33,211 bases of DNA from positions 1 to 33,211 of the forward strand of contig JAZQCD010000007.1 of assembly GCA_045546135.1 (NCBI GenBank), given 5' to 3'. The translations under genes and the position numbers were made by a program. Numbering within the stretch: the stretch's first letter is position 1; each line of letters begins with the position of its first letter. Origin of the DNA: RUG13409 sp045546135 (GTDB lineage: Bacteria > Bacillota > Clostridia > Peptostreptococcales > Anaerovoracaceae). The notes beneath the pieces are model-generated. The model was not told where the DNA came from. It ran no database searches and worked only from the letters and a program-made list of their open reading frames with translations. Positions 1 to 7,980 of the stretch are shown here, in pieces.

Positions 1-158
1 CCCATATACACAGTATCATCTATGGTGTATATCTCAAGTTCACTTGCATCACTGTAATCCGTATTATTGACTGCATTGTACAAAGACAGAGCATATTCAG
101 GATTGCTTCCTCCAAATATAGCACGGAATAACCGATCTTTATGTTTTTCGTTCACCAT
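1..158 (-). CDS. Rpn-family PD-(D/E)XK nuclease / putative transposase, N-terminal part
   Basis: Only the first 52 codons lie in the window; the rest is cut by the left edge. Translation from ATG at 158 gives MVNEKHKDRLFRAIFG, then a segment with NPEYALSLYNAVN and a DASELEIYTIDDTVYMG end. This matches the typical N-terminus of the PDDEXK_2 / Rpn recombination-promoting nuclease family, which is abundant in Lachnospiraceae. The catalytic D and ExK residues would follow shortly after the edge and cannot be checked here. An AAGGGG ribosome site sits about 7 bases upstream of the ATG. Members usually occur in many copies per genome; the role is probably recombination or element-associated DNA cleavage, inferred only from the family. 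Confidence 0.8.
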   Translation of the reverse strand, partial: MVNEKHKDRLFRAIFGGSNPEYALSLYNAVNNTDYSDASELEIYTIDDTVYM

Positions 159-282
159 TATCTAACCCCTTCGTAATATGTATAACCCCTTATATAAAGC
201 ATGCAATTATTATATTTGTTTACATATTTTACCATGGAATACTAGCATATATTTTTAAATATAGCAAGAAATATTTTCCATT

Positions 283-357
283 TTTTGCCCGGGCGGGATA
301 GAATAGAAAGCTTTTTGCAATGCAAAAAGCTACATCAGCAGGGTGGGACGGGCAAAA
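283..357. repeat. Nested inverted repeats in intergenic region
   Basis: Outer arms TTTTGCCCG (283-291) and CGGGCAAAA (349-357) enclose a perfect inner inverted repeat, AGCTTTTTGCA (309-319) and TGCAAAAAGCT (321-331), separated by one base. It lies between the stop of the response regulator gene (582, minus) and the start of the PDDEXK gene (158, minus). On the minus strand the inner hairpin is followed by TTTCTATTCT, so it could be a weak terminator for the long operon. The near-zero loop also fits a protein-binding palindrome. Function not known. Confidence 0.5.
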
Positions 358-381
358 TAAAAACCGGGATCAGTCCCAGTA

Positions 382-439
382 ATATGTTCTAACACTTATA
401 TTTCGATACACTATATGTTCTAACACTTATATTTCGATA
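382..439. repeat. Tandem direct repeat, 27 bp x2, period 31
   Basis: The 27-base unit at 382-408 (core TTCTAACACTTATATTTCGA) recurs exactly at 413-439, with a 4-base spacer. It is directly followed by a second, different repeat pair (440-549). No coding potential is seen. Only two copies exist, so this is not a CRISPR array. Confidence 0.75.
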
Positions 440-549
440 AACTGCACAGAATAGGGTCTGCTTATTTCAAAATCCCTCTTTCAACAGCTTTTTTAGTGAA
501 CTGTAAAGAATAAATTCTTCCTATTTCAAAAGCCCTCTTTCAACAGCTT
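440..549. repeat. Imperfect direct repeat, 51 bp x2, period 59
   Basis: A 51-base unit at 440-490 recurs at 499-549 with a handful of substitutions; the conserved core ends CCCTCTTTCAACAGCTT. The two copies lie immediately after the 27-bp tandem repeat and just before the stop codon of the response regulator gene (582). The pattern suggests local duplication of intergenic sequence downstream of the operon. Confidence 0.75.
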
Positions 550-581
550 CTGAAAGAGAAATGCTGGAGTCAGCCTTCCTA

Positions 582-1391
582 TCATTTATTGCTTGTATAT
601 TTTGCATGAAGATCTTTCAAATGCTCTGCCATTGTATCAGCCCAAAAGTATCCGTTCATGTAGTCTCCGGAGAAGGTCCTTAAAGCATTCTCATCTCCGT
701 CAAAGAATCTATACAGATCGCACTCTATTTTTTCCGTATCTATATATTTTCCGTTGCTGCTGTCACAGAGTATATTGCCTATTCCGGCATCGTTTAATGT
801 TGCCCTAAGTCTTGATAAGGTAGTGCGGTAGACAGACGCATTGCCTCTGTCATATTCCCTTCCGTCCCAAAGATAATCCATTGCCTCCTGGGGCTGGAGC
901 GCTTCCCCTCTTTTTTGAATAAGGAGAGCAAGTAGTTCCTTTGCCTTGTTGCTTTGAAACTTGACCTCTTCCCCGTCTATATATATCTGAAATTCTCCGA
1001 AGGTCCTGACGACAATGCCGCTCTTTATCCTTCGGAAAAGAAGCCTTGCTCTGCTGATGACGTCAGAGACATCGTTCATTGTATAGGGTTTTACAACGTA
1101 ATAATCGCCCTTTACATTAATGAAATCCTCAAGATACTGCTTGTGTCCTGTAACGAACACTATGATCATGTCGGGATAGAGCTTTCTCAGTTTTTTTGAG
1201 AGTTCTACTCCGTTCATGCCGGGCATTTCTATGTCAAGAAGTGCAAATTCCACTCTGTTGTTTTTTGCATACTCAAGAGCTTCCTCGAAACTTGTGAATT
1301 CTCCAACAAGCTGTATATCGGGAAGTATGGTACATTCTCTTTTGAATTGATCAAGAGCCCAAAGCTCATCATCTACAAGTATGGTCTTCAT
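582..1391 (-). CDS. Response regulator: receiver plus winged-helix (SARP/OmpR-like) output
   Basis: The 269-residue protein starts with a standard receiver: acidic pair D7-D8, phospho-acceptor D53 in LLDIEMPG, T81 in FVTG and K101 in VVKPY, so it should be phosphorylated. Residues about 127-225 form a winged-helix DNA-binding region beginning RTFGEFQIYIDGEEV, with a TTLSRLRATL recognition-helix region, as in SARP/Trans_reg_C proteins that end in a BTAD-like part. I chose ATG at 1391 over the adjacent GTG at 1394 because AAGGT is 8 bases upstream. It is the last gene of the riboswitch operon, 21 bases after the T component. The partner is most likely the LytS-type kinase encoded first in the same operon. 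Its DNA targets are not evident in the window. Confidence 0.9.
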   Translation of the reverse strand: MKTILVDDELWALDQFKRECTILPDIQLVGEFTSFEEALEYAKNNRVEFALLDIEMPGMNGVELSKKLRKLYPDMIIVFVTGHKQYLEDFINVKGDYYVVKPYTMNDVSDVISRARLLFRRIKSGIVVRTFGEFQIYIDGEEVKFQSNKAKELLALLIQKRGEALQPQEAMDYLWDGREYDRGNASVYRTTLSRLRATLNDAGIGNILCDSSNGKYIDTEKIECDLYRFFDGDENALRTFSGDYMNGYFWADTMAEHLKDLHAKYTSNK

Positions 1392-1412
1392 CACTTATTA
1401 CCTTTTTTGCAT

Positions 1413-2297
1413 CTATCCGTTTTGCGATGCCAGTTTGTCAAAATGTCTTTCTCCGACTATCTGAAGCACCATAGGAAGGAGAAGGAACACAGCATAGGCT
1501 GCGTAGAAAAATACAGATGCTGCGGTGATCCTGTTGAATATGATCTGTGGATCGTAATGGATCTGTGTCTGGTCCAAAAGTATAGCTGCTATTATCATGG
1601 CTATGCATCCGAAAAAAGCAAGCACCAAAGATCTGTCTCTGTTGTCAAACCTGTACATGGAATAGGCGGTACGCCCCCTTAATCCGTATCCCCTGCTCCT
1701 CATGGATGCAGACATGCTGACGCTGCTCTCTATGAGCCATGTGAGTATGATGGATATTTCTCTGAATACGTTTAAAAGACGCCTTAGTATATTGCCGTCG
1801 CCTACTCCTCTTCCGATGCCCCTTTGGGCAGTATTGATCTTTGATGCCTTTTCCCTTGTATGGGGCACCATACGAAGGAGTATGGAAAGGAACAAAGAGA
1901 GCTTAGGTGAAACTCTTCCTACCAGATATACTACCTTGTCTGCAGTTATGAGCTCGTGGATGCAGCCAAACCACATGATCACGGTCGCAGCCGTTATGCC
2001 TATAACAAAGCCAAAGACCAGGGATTCCAAAGTGATCTGATTGCCGATAACATTTTGCTTGATATTGGTGATTCCGAAGTGATTGTAGTAGGCATACCAG
2101 CCTGCAAATATGACGATCAGAGGGATGAGTATCAAGTTGAAGATGAGGCTCTTTTTTCCCTTCAGCTTTACAGAATAAGCAAAGGCACACAAATAGGATA
2201 TGGCAACAAACACGGGATGGTGAAACCATACGGTGCAGCCAATGGCAACAACAAAATATATCAGATTTATAGCCGGATGGTAGCTGTCAAATCTCAT
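1413..2297 (-). CDS. ECF transporter T component (EcfT-like transmembrane protein)
   Basis: About 294 residues with several hydrophobic segments. The cytosolic coupling motif MSASMRSRGYGLRGR carries the Ser/Ala-Arg-Gly signature that T components use to contact the ATPases. A second, less conserved basic stretch (RMVPHTREKASKI) fits the upstream coupling region. The gene lies directly after the S component and fused ATPase, so this is a dedicated transporter rather than the shared module at 24744-27231. The start at 2297 (MRFDSYHP) has GGAGGAGG 9 bases upstream; an ATG at 2306 would sit directly against that site. The start lies inside the end of the S-component gene, which suggests translational coupling. 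Confidence 0.9.
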   Translation of the reverse strand: MRFDSYHPAINLIYFVVAIGCTVWFHHPVFVAISYLCAFAYSVKLKGKKSLIFNLILIPLIVIFAGWYAYYNHFGITNIKQNVIGNQITLESLVFGFVIGITAATVIMWFGCIHELITADKVVYLVGRVSPKLSLFLSILLRMVPHTREKASKINTAQRGIGRGVGDGNILRRLLNVFREISIILTWLIESSVSMSASMRSRGYGLRGRTAYSMYRFDNRDRSLVLAFFGCIAMIIAAILLDQTQIHYDPQIIFNRITAASVFFYAAYAVFLLLPMVLQIVGERHFDKLASQNG

Positions 2298-3018
2298 ACA
2301 TTTCATCCTCCTCCATAAGGCAATACTTGGTCTTGATCCTGTCCAGTTTGTCCATTATGGGGCCGTAAAGGAGCAGGAGAAGAAGAGCAGTAGCAGCAGC
2401 GTGTACCGCATTGTAGGGAATACCTGATTTAAGAAGGTCCAAGAGACCTGTATTGGTTGGCATATCCCATGTGAGAAACATGGAGCAAGTATCAAGGAAG
2501 GGGCCTACGATCAGCTGTACAAGCAGATATCCCCAAAGAGCAATAACTATCCTGTTTCCGTCTTTTTTAAGGACGCCGAAGTTTACAAGTATCCCGGGGA
2601 TATATCCCGCAAGTCCTATGGCTACCATCTGCCAAGGAGTCCAGGGACCCTGGCCGAAGAACGCATTGCTGAGTAGCATACTGGCAGCTCCTGTAAGAAA
2701 ACCTGCCTGGGGACCGAAGGCCATGCCTGTGATAACGATCACGCCTGTAGAGGGTTTGAATGCAGGAAATGCAGTAAATATGGCTCTAAAGGCTATGCTT
2801 ATGACGCAAAGTACAAAGAGAACTATAAACTCCATTGCCTTTGGTTTTCTGTTCCTAAAGCTTGCAAGAAAGGATATGAGTGCAAGTACAAGCACTATGC
2901 TGCTCGGTATGTAATACCTGGTGTTGCCAAGCTTTGCAGAAGCTATCATGACAGTTGCAATGCATAAGACAACTGCGATGAGCCCTATGATATCTCTTGT
3001 ATCGAATTTCTTTTTCAT
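2287..3018 (-). CDS. ECF transporter S (substrate-binding) component, probably corrinoid
   Basis: A 243-residue membrane protein with about six hydrophobic segments. The segment FKPSTGVIVITGMAFGPQAG followed by LLSNAFFGQGPWTPWQM is typical of ECF S components of the CbrT/cobalamin-type group. The start MKKKFDTRD (3018) is supported by AAGGAGA 8 bases upstream and an ATGA overlap with the ATPase stop; the in-frame GTG at 3036 has no good ribosome site. The substrate is inferred: the operon is headed by a cobalamin riboswitch and encodes a DUF4430 transcobalamin-like protein, so vitamin B12 or another corrinoid is the best candidate. Residues that contact substrate cannot be identified by eye. 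Confidence 0.88.
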   Translation of the reverse strand: MKKKFDTRDIIGLIAVVLCIATVMIASAKLGNTRYYIPSSIVLVLALISFLASFRNRKPKAMEFIVLFVLCVISIAFRAIFTAFPAFKPSTGVIVITGMAFGPQAGFLTGAASMLLSNAFFGQGPWTPWQMVAIGLAGYIPGILVNFGVLKKDGNRIVIALWGYLLVQLIVGPFLDTCSMFLTWDMPTNTGLLDLLKSGIPYNAVHAAATALLLLLLYGPIMDKLDRIKTKYCLMEEDEMYEI

Positions 3019-4694
3019 TTTAAGTTCTCCTTGCACAAAGCTATGACATCCTCCGTATTGACAGCGTTTTTAAAGACGTGCCTGCTCATACGGTTGGCTG
3101 AAGTAGTATAAAAACTGTTTCCTGAGAAGAAACGGTTTGGTGTATTCGTAGTGACTATGCTGCCGTCGAACATCATGCTGACGATATCTGCATAGGCAGC
3201 GCAGAACTCCACATCGTGGGATACCATCACTATGGTAAGACCCTGCTTTTGAAGCTCTTTAAGTACTGCTGCAAGCTTTTGTTTAAAGAAAGCATCTATG
3301 CCCTTGGTAGGCTCATCGAGGAGCAGGACCTTTGGGTCTGTGAGCATGACCTTTGCAAGGGCTGCTCTTTGCTGCTCTCCTCCGGATAGATCATAGGGAT
3401 GCCTTGAAAGAAGATCCTCTATCTCGCAGATCTTGCTGACTTTTTCTATTGCATCCTTGTCCTTGCTCATCTCTTTAAGGTCGTCGAGCACTGTCTTCTT
3501 TACAAAGAGGCTTTGAGGGTCCTGAGGCAGCATGGCAAGATTCTTTTCAAAGAGTTCTCCTGACTTGTATTTGTCAAGAGGCTTTCCCATGACCATGACT
3601 TTGCCTCTGTAAACTTTGCATATATTGCAAATGGATTTAAGGGTCGTGGACTTTCCTGTACCGTTGCCTCCTACGATGGCATAAAAGCTTCCCTTTGGGA
3701 CCTTAAGTTCAACGCCCCTCATTATGTCAGGACCGTCCTTTGCATATCTGAACCATGCTTCCTGCACTGTTACGGCGCAGTCCTTTATCTCCACATTTTC
3801 AGGAAGGAGAGCCTCGTTTGACATCTCATCGACCTTTGTGACTGCAGGAGCCTCGCTTGAAAATTTGCTGCTGAGCCAGTCTCCGCCCTCCCTTACAGTA
3901 AGAGGACAGCTGTCATCAGGATGCTCTTCTACGCCGTAATAGACTCTCATTGGCGTAGGCATGGCTGCAAACATATCGCTTCCCTGTCTTTGAAGCTCCA
4001 GACCTATCTCCCTTGGAGACCCTTGTGCAGAGACTTTGCCCTCTTCCATAACTATGACTCTGTCTGCTGCATAGAGCACATCCTCGAGCCTGTGCTCAGT
4101 GATGATGATAGTTGTCCTAAGCTCAAGGTTTATCTTCCTGACTGTATTAAGAAAGTCTGCAGCGGCTATCGGGTCAAGCTGGGACGTGGGTTCATCAAGG
4201 ATCAGCACATCGGGCTGCATGGCCATGATCGATGCAAGATTCAAAAGCTGTTTTTGGCCTCCAGAAAGCTCTGCCACATTCTTGTGGAACCAGCCTTGGA
4301 TACCGAAATAGCTGGCCATCTCTGCAACGCGGAGCCTGATGGTCTGCTGATCGTAGCCAAGGGACTCAAGGCCAAAGGCCAGCTCGTGCCAAACCATATC
4401 GGTGACGATCTGGGCATCGGGATTTTGCATTACATAGCCTATGCGAGATGACTGCTCCCTGTGGTCTATCTTTGAAAGCTCCCTTCCGTCGAAAAAGATC
4501 TGCCCTTTTCTTGGCCCGTCAGGAGTAAGGACAGTCTTAAGGTGTCTTAGAAGTGTGCTTTTGCCGCTTCCTGACCTGCCGCAGAGGGCTATATACTCGC
4601 CCTGCTCTATGGACAGGGAAACATCGGACAAGGCAGCCTTTTCCTTGTTTGCCGGGTAATAAAAACTTAAATTTTTGATCTCAAATACTGACAT
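3015..4694 (-). CDS. ECF transporter ATPase, two ABC domains fused
   Basis: The 559-residue protein contains two complete ABC ATPase domains. Domain 1 has Walker A GRSGSGKST (39-47), signature LSGGQ (143-147) and Walker B VLILDEP (163-169). Domain 2 has GGNGTGKST (342-350), LSGGE (436-440) and VLLLDEP (456-462), with switch histidines in ITEHR and VSHD. One chain thus replaces the usual EcfA1/EcfA2 pair. A poorly conserved linker of about 80 residues (roughly 230-305) joins the halves. The ribosome site is weak (GAGAAAAG). The gene ends with an ATGA overlap into the S component. It powers the dedicated transporter with the two downstream membrane proteins. Confidence 0.93.
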   Translation of the reverse strand: MSVFEIKNLSFYYPANKEKAALSDVSLSIEQGEYIALCGRSGSGKSTLLRHLKTVLTPDGPRKGQIFFDGRELSKIDHREQSSRIGYVMQNPDAQIVTDMVWHELAFGLESLGYDQQTIRLRVAEMASYFGIQGWFHKNVAELSGGQKQLLNLASIMAMQPDVLILDEPTSQLDPIAAADFLNTVRKINLELRTTIIITEHRLEDVLYAADRVIVMEEGKVSAQGSPREIGLELQRQGSDMFAAMPTPMRVYYGVEEHPDDSCPLTVREGGDWLSSKFSSEAPAVTKVDEMSNEALLPENVEIKDCAVTVQEAWFRYAKDGPDIMRGVELKVPKGSFYAIVGGNGTGKSTTLKSICNICKVYRGKVMVMGKPLDKYKSGELFEKNLAMLPQDPQSLFVKKTVLDDLKEMSKDKDAIEKVSKICEIEDLLSRHPYDLSGGEQQRAALAKVMLTDPKVLLLDEPTKGIDAFFKQKLAAVLKELQKQGLTIVMVSHDVEFCAAYADIVSMMFDGSIVTTNTPNRFFSGNSFYTTSANRMSRHVFKNAVNTEDVIALCKENLK

Positions 4695-4764
4695 ATCTTT
4701 TCTCTATCGATAACATTTTAAGTGATAATACACTGCTTGCTATATATACTATATACTGAACATG

Positions 4765-4783
4765 GAACATTTGTCCAATGTTC
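4765..4783. repeat. Inverted repeat between DUF4430 gene and ATPase gene
   Basis: GAACATT and AATGTTC flank a 5-base loop in the 97-base gap between the DUF4430 gene (stop at 4792) and the ATPase gene (start 4694). There is no T-tract after it, so it is not a classic terminator. It could be an RNA processing or stability element that sets different levels of surface protein and transporter, or an operator. Confidence 0.45.
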
Positions 4784-4791
4784 ACGGAGCT

Positions 4792-5922
4792 TTACCAGGG
4801 ATCCTGTCCTATGTCGCTGCCTCCGTCCTTTGTAAATACCCATACTATTACATCTCCGTCGTTTAAGACATAGCTTGATGAGCTGTAATTCGGATACCAG
4901 CCGTTTACTCTGTACATCCACCCGGAACTGTTTCCGTATTTCTTTTCGCTGATACCTTTTATGGACGTGATCTTGTATCCCGTATATGCAACGGCGTAGT
5001 CGTAATCTATATCTATGCCTGCTGTTTTGCAGGTCTTTCTCATAACATCAAATACGGAATCGCCCTTTGCGAATTTGACAGGCGATGCAGGGAAAATTAC
5101 CCCGTCAGATGGGATGGAAACATCATCTTGAGCCTCCCCTGCAAGCACGTCGCACCTTATCTCCAGGCTGCAGGAAAGGAACTGCCCCTCGTTTTCGTCC
5201 GCAGGGACTCCCGACTCGTTTTCCCTCTCCTTTAGTACATTTTCAAGATCTGAAGTCTTAAAACAAAGACCTCCTCTTGAAATGAGCTCCTTTAAAAGAA
5301 AGGTCCGAAGGTCTGAATATACGGAGGATGTCTGGGAGATGATAAGATCGTAGTCATCCTCTATTACCGCAGCCCTGTCTCCGCTTATGGCCTTGATATC
5401 CTCTTCTGCGCAAACAAGATCAACAGTACCGGAAAAGACATTGACAGTCTGTACTCCCGAATAGGACTCTAAGGAAAGAACTGATGTTTCCCTGCATCTT
5501 GACTCAATGTTTCCGGCAGACAGAATGCATTCTGCTCCTTCTTCTATATCATAAACATCAAAGAAGGCTGCACCTTCCGCTACTTCGATCTGAAGAGAAC
5601 CAGGCGTGCATTTTTCAACTTTGATACTGCTGTTTTCATCAAGGGTCAGCTTGACCATTCCGGAAAAGACCAGGTCACATCCTGAATTGCTGCTTGAAAT
5701 AACCGTATCGCCATCCTGAATGCTTACGTCATCTTTAAGGGTGTAATAGGAGCCGCCCCTTACCAGGCTAACATCTCCGTAAACGTTCTGAGAAAAAGCA
5801 AAGGGTATCTCCTTTTCAGAAGCGCTCTTGATCTTCGGGATGACATAAAAGATAAGCGCTGCAGCAAGAAACAGTATGAGCAGCCTTGATACTATCGATA
5901 ACAGTGAACTTTTATCCTTCAT
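4792..5922 (-). CDS. Membrane-anchored FecR-like / DUF4430 (transcobalamin-like) protein
   Basis: The 376-residue protein begins with a single hydrophobic anchor (about residues 9-30) and is otherwise predicted extracellular. Residues about 50-190 resemble a FecR-like beta domain (VSIQDGDTVISSSNSG, SGMVKLTLDENSSIKVE, NVFSGTVDLV). The C-terminal part (about 280-370) matches DUF4430, the transcobalamin-like C-terminal fold: FAKGDSVFDVMRKTC, then GWMYRVNGWYPNYSSSSYVL and DGDVIVWVFT. No lipobox is present. It lies 12 bases after the kinase gene with an AAAGGAT ribosome site. DUF4430 proteins are often encoded beside ECF S components, and the fold is shared with B12 carriers, so surface corrinoid capture or sensing is a reasonable inference. 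Confidence 0.82.
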   Translation of the reverse strand: MKDKSSLLSIVSRLLILFLAAALIFYVIPKIKSASEKEIPFAFSQNVYGDVSLVRGGSYYTLKDDVSIQDGDTVISSSNSGCDLVFSGMVKLTLDENSSIKVEKCTPGSLQIEVAEGAAFFDVYDIEEGAECILSAGNIESRCRETSVLSLESYSGVQTVNVFSGTVDLVCAEEDIKAISGDRAAVIEDDYDLIISQTSSVYSDLRTFLLKELISRGGLCFKTSDLENVLKERENESGVPADENEGQFLSCSLEIRCDVLAGEAQDDVSIPSDGVIFPASPVKFAKGDSVFDVMRKTCKTAGIDIDYDYAVAYTGYKITSIKGISEKKYGNSSGWMYRVNGWYPNYSSSSYVLNDGDVIVWVFTKDGGSDIGQDPW

Positions 5923-5934
5923 ATATCTATCCTT

Positions 5935-7749
5935 TTATTTTGCTTTGCTTTCGGTATTTTGATCGGCATTTGTCTTTCTTCTTTTCGGTATCCTGATAGT
6001 TACCTTTGTGCCGTTTCCTAAGCTGCTGACAGTCTCCACATTGCCGCCTGCCAAAGCCTCTATCCTTTGTTTTGAGTTCTTAGTGCCTATGCCGTGGCCG
6101 GGGCTTGAGGGCTTTGCAGCATTTACATCAAAGCCTACGCCATCGTCTTCTATAACTATAATGTAATCGGTGGCAGACTGAGTGGATGTGATCTTCACAG
6201 TGCCTCCGTCCTTCTTTGCCCATACGCCGTGCTTTATGGCATTCTCAACATAGGGCTGAACTGACAGGGGCGGAACGTGAAAGGAATCTGCTCCTATATC
6301 GTACTCCACCTTTATCCTTGGTTTGAAGCGCTCCTCCTCTATGGCAGCATATGCTTTTATATTCTTCAGTTCCTCTGAAAAAGGTACCAGATCACTTTTT
6401 TCCATGGACTCAATGTTAAAGGTCAGATAATTACTGAAATCGTATATGAGGTCGTAGGCTTTCTTCGGATCCTTATCTATCATGGACCTTATGGATCCCA
6501 GAGCTCCTCTTATGAAATGGGGTTTTATCTGGTCTACCATAAGTTTCAGTCTGCTGTCCAAAAGCTCCAGGGACATCTGGTATTGCTCTTCCATATGCTC
6601 ATATGCAAGAAGCATTACAGCGGCAGCCTGAGAAAGGGCAAAAAGGAATGAAAAAGCAGGCGGAAGCAGTCCAGAGAATGCCTTCTTTCTAAAGACAAGG
6701 GAAAGGATGTTTCCCGTCATAAGGCACATAAGTCCAAAAGCTGTAATAGATCTGTATATGCCGTGAAGGTCCATGTCTGCAAAGACGAAATACAGGCATA
6801 CTGCGCATATGCACTCAAAAAGGATCAGACCGGTCACATGGAACGGGAATATGAGATCCGAAGGAAGAAGGAGCCTTAAGATCCCAAGCAAGGCAGTAAG
6901 CATTGCAGCAAGGATGGACGAAATTCTGTACTTCTTTTTTTCTTCGTCTTTTTTTAGAGATCCAAGGTACAGGCAGTAGGCACAGGGAATAATGGAGTAT
7001 ACGAAATATCCCCCGTTTTGTTTGATGACATCAAGTCCTGAGTAAGCTGCAGGCACTATGGAAAATAGATGCGCAAAGCCAAGAGCCATCACCATGAATG
7101 CAAGGAACATGAATTCCCCTGTGTTATGATTTCCTCCGTAAACAGCCAAAGAAAAGATGAATATGATGATGCCGATGGATACTATGCCTATGGAAGCTAT
7201 GCGCTCAAACTGGCCGTTGGATGATGACAATAGGTAAACTTCAGAAGGCGTTCCCAAATATATCTCATTTAATGATGCACCGTAATATGGATCTGCTGCA
7301 GTGAAAACTATGGCTATATCCTTTTCTCCATAGTCATCTGACATCCGTATGTAGTTCCACCTACCGGTGTTTTTGCTGTATTTATGATCGGAGCTGTCAT
7401 ATATCAATGCGCCGTCTATATATACTGCCGCATCTGAATGCTCCGTCTTGAAAGCAAGGAGATTTCCCTCTACCAAGAGCCTTGGAAGTCTGTTTTCGAT
7501 CCTGATGGTATTTCCCCGGTGATGATATATAGAAGGAAGGTCTATCTTTATATTCTCCCCTTCTTCCGAAACTACCCAGTCATCATAGGAAAGAAGAAGG
7601 TCAAGCTGCCCTGCATAGGATCTGTCCGGCCTTATTCCCAATGCCAAGAGCAAAAGAGCAATAAAAATAACCGCAATAGCGCCGTAGATGCTTACTGAGG
7701 TCATATTTATATCATCTTTAGTTTTATCGCTCTTTTTGAAATATTCCAT
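5935..7749 (-). CDS. LytS-type sensor histidine kinase with large extracellular and 7-8 TM region
   Basis: The 604-residue kinase has a first membrane segment (about 22-40), an extracellular beta-rich domain (about 45-183), then about seven hydrophobic segments (184-382), an arrangement like 7TMR-DISM sensors. The kinase core is of the His_kinase (PF06580) class: H411 in QIKPHFIRGALGSI, N503 in PPLSVQPYVENAIKHG, DGVGFD (536-541) and GHGIGTKNSKQRI. All key residues are kept, so it should be active. It is the first gene after the cobalamin riboswitch. No good Shine-Dalgarno sequence lies close to ATG 7749; the nearest GGAG is 14 bases upstream in a possible hairpin loop. The partner is likely the regulator at 582. 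Confidence 0.88.
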   Translation of the reverse strand: MEYFKKSDKTKDDINMTSVSIYGAIAVIFIALLLLALGIRPDRSYAGQLDLLLSYDDWVVSEEGENIKIDLPSIYHHRGNTIRIENRLPRLLVEGNLLAFKTEHSDAAVYIDGALIYDSSDHKYSKNTGRWNYIRMSDDYGEKDIAIVFTAADPYYGASLNEIYLGTPSEVYLLSSSNGQFERIASIGIVSIGIIIFIFSLAVYGGNHNTGEFMFLAFMVMALGFAHLFSIVPAAYSGLDVIKQNGGYFVYSIIPCAYCLYLGSLKKDEEKKKYRISSILAAMLTALLGILRLLLPSDLIFPFHVTGLILFECICAVCLYFVFADMDLHGIYRSITAFGLMCLMTGNILSLVFRKKAFSGLLPPAFSFLFALSQAAAVMLLAYEHMEEQYQMSLELLDSRLKLMVDQIKPHFIRGALGSIRSMIDKDPKKAYDLIYDFSNYLTFNIESMEKSDLVPFSEELKNIKAYAAIEEERFKPRIKVEYDIGADSFHVPPLSVQPYVENAIKHGVWAKKDGGTVKITSTQSATDYIIVIEDDGVGFDVNAAKPSSPGHGIGTKNSKQRIEALAGGNVETVSSLGNGTKVTIRIPKRRKTNADQNTESKAK

Positions 7750-7797
7750 GATCTGCGATCAGGCTCCGGCTGATGCTCTTAATATGCATGATCCAAA

Positions 7798-7910
7798 CGG
7801 CGCGTGTCTGACTTATCCTAAAGATCCTTACCAAGGGATCCCGGGTTTCACAGTGCCCGGCGCGCAGGGTCTTCCACCCTATTCCGCTTTGAATACACCC
7901 GCAAAAAGCA
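7798..7910 (-). ncRNA. Cobalamin riboswitch
   Basis: Read on the minus strand, the leader of the 582-7749 operon contains the conserved core pieces in order: GCGGAATAGGGTGGAAGACC (the GGxA..GGTGxxAAxxCC region), GGGCACTGTGA (the ACTGT element) and the B12 box AAGTCAGACACGCGCC (7799-7814). The aptamer begins near the GCGGGTGT stretch at about 7902. The span from B12 box to start codon is about 50 bases with no T-run, so control is more likely at translation initiation than termination. This places the kinase, DUF4430 protein, ECF transporter and regulator under repression by adenosyl- or methylcobalamin. Confidence 0.9.
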
Positions 7911-7949
7911 GTATGTATACCGTTTGAATGATAGATTATATACCTTTGT

Positions 7950-7979
7950 ATTATATATCAATTCATGTAATTTATTCAA
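7950..7979 (-). promoter_or_regulatory. Candidate sigma-A promoter for riboswitch operon
   Basis: On the minus strand TTGAAT (7979-7974) and TATAAT (7955-7950) are separated by 18 bases, 40 or more bases upstream of the riboswitch. A second TATAAT (7940-7935) lies just downstream with a poorer -35 (TTGATA, 15-base spacer). The -35 is directly next to operator box 1 (7981-7998). Confidence 0.5.
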
Positions 7980-7980
7980 T

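Noticed and set aside
382..549. Possible CRISPR array in the tandem repeats
   Set aside because: Only two copies of each unit, spacers of 4 and 8 bases, and no cas genes nearby.
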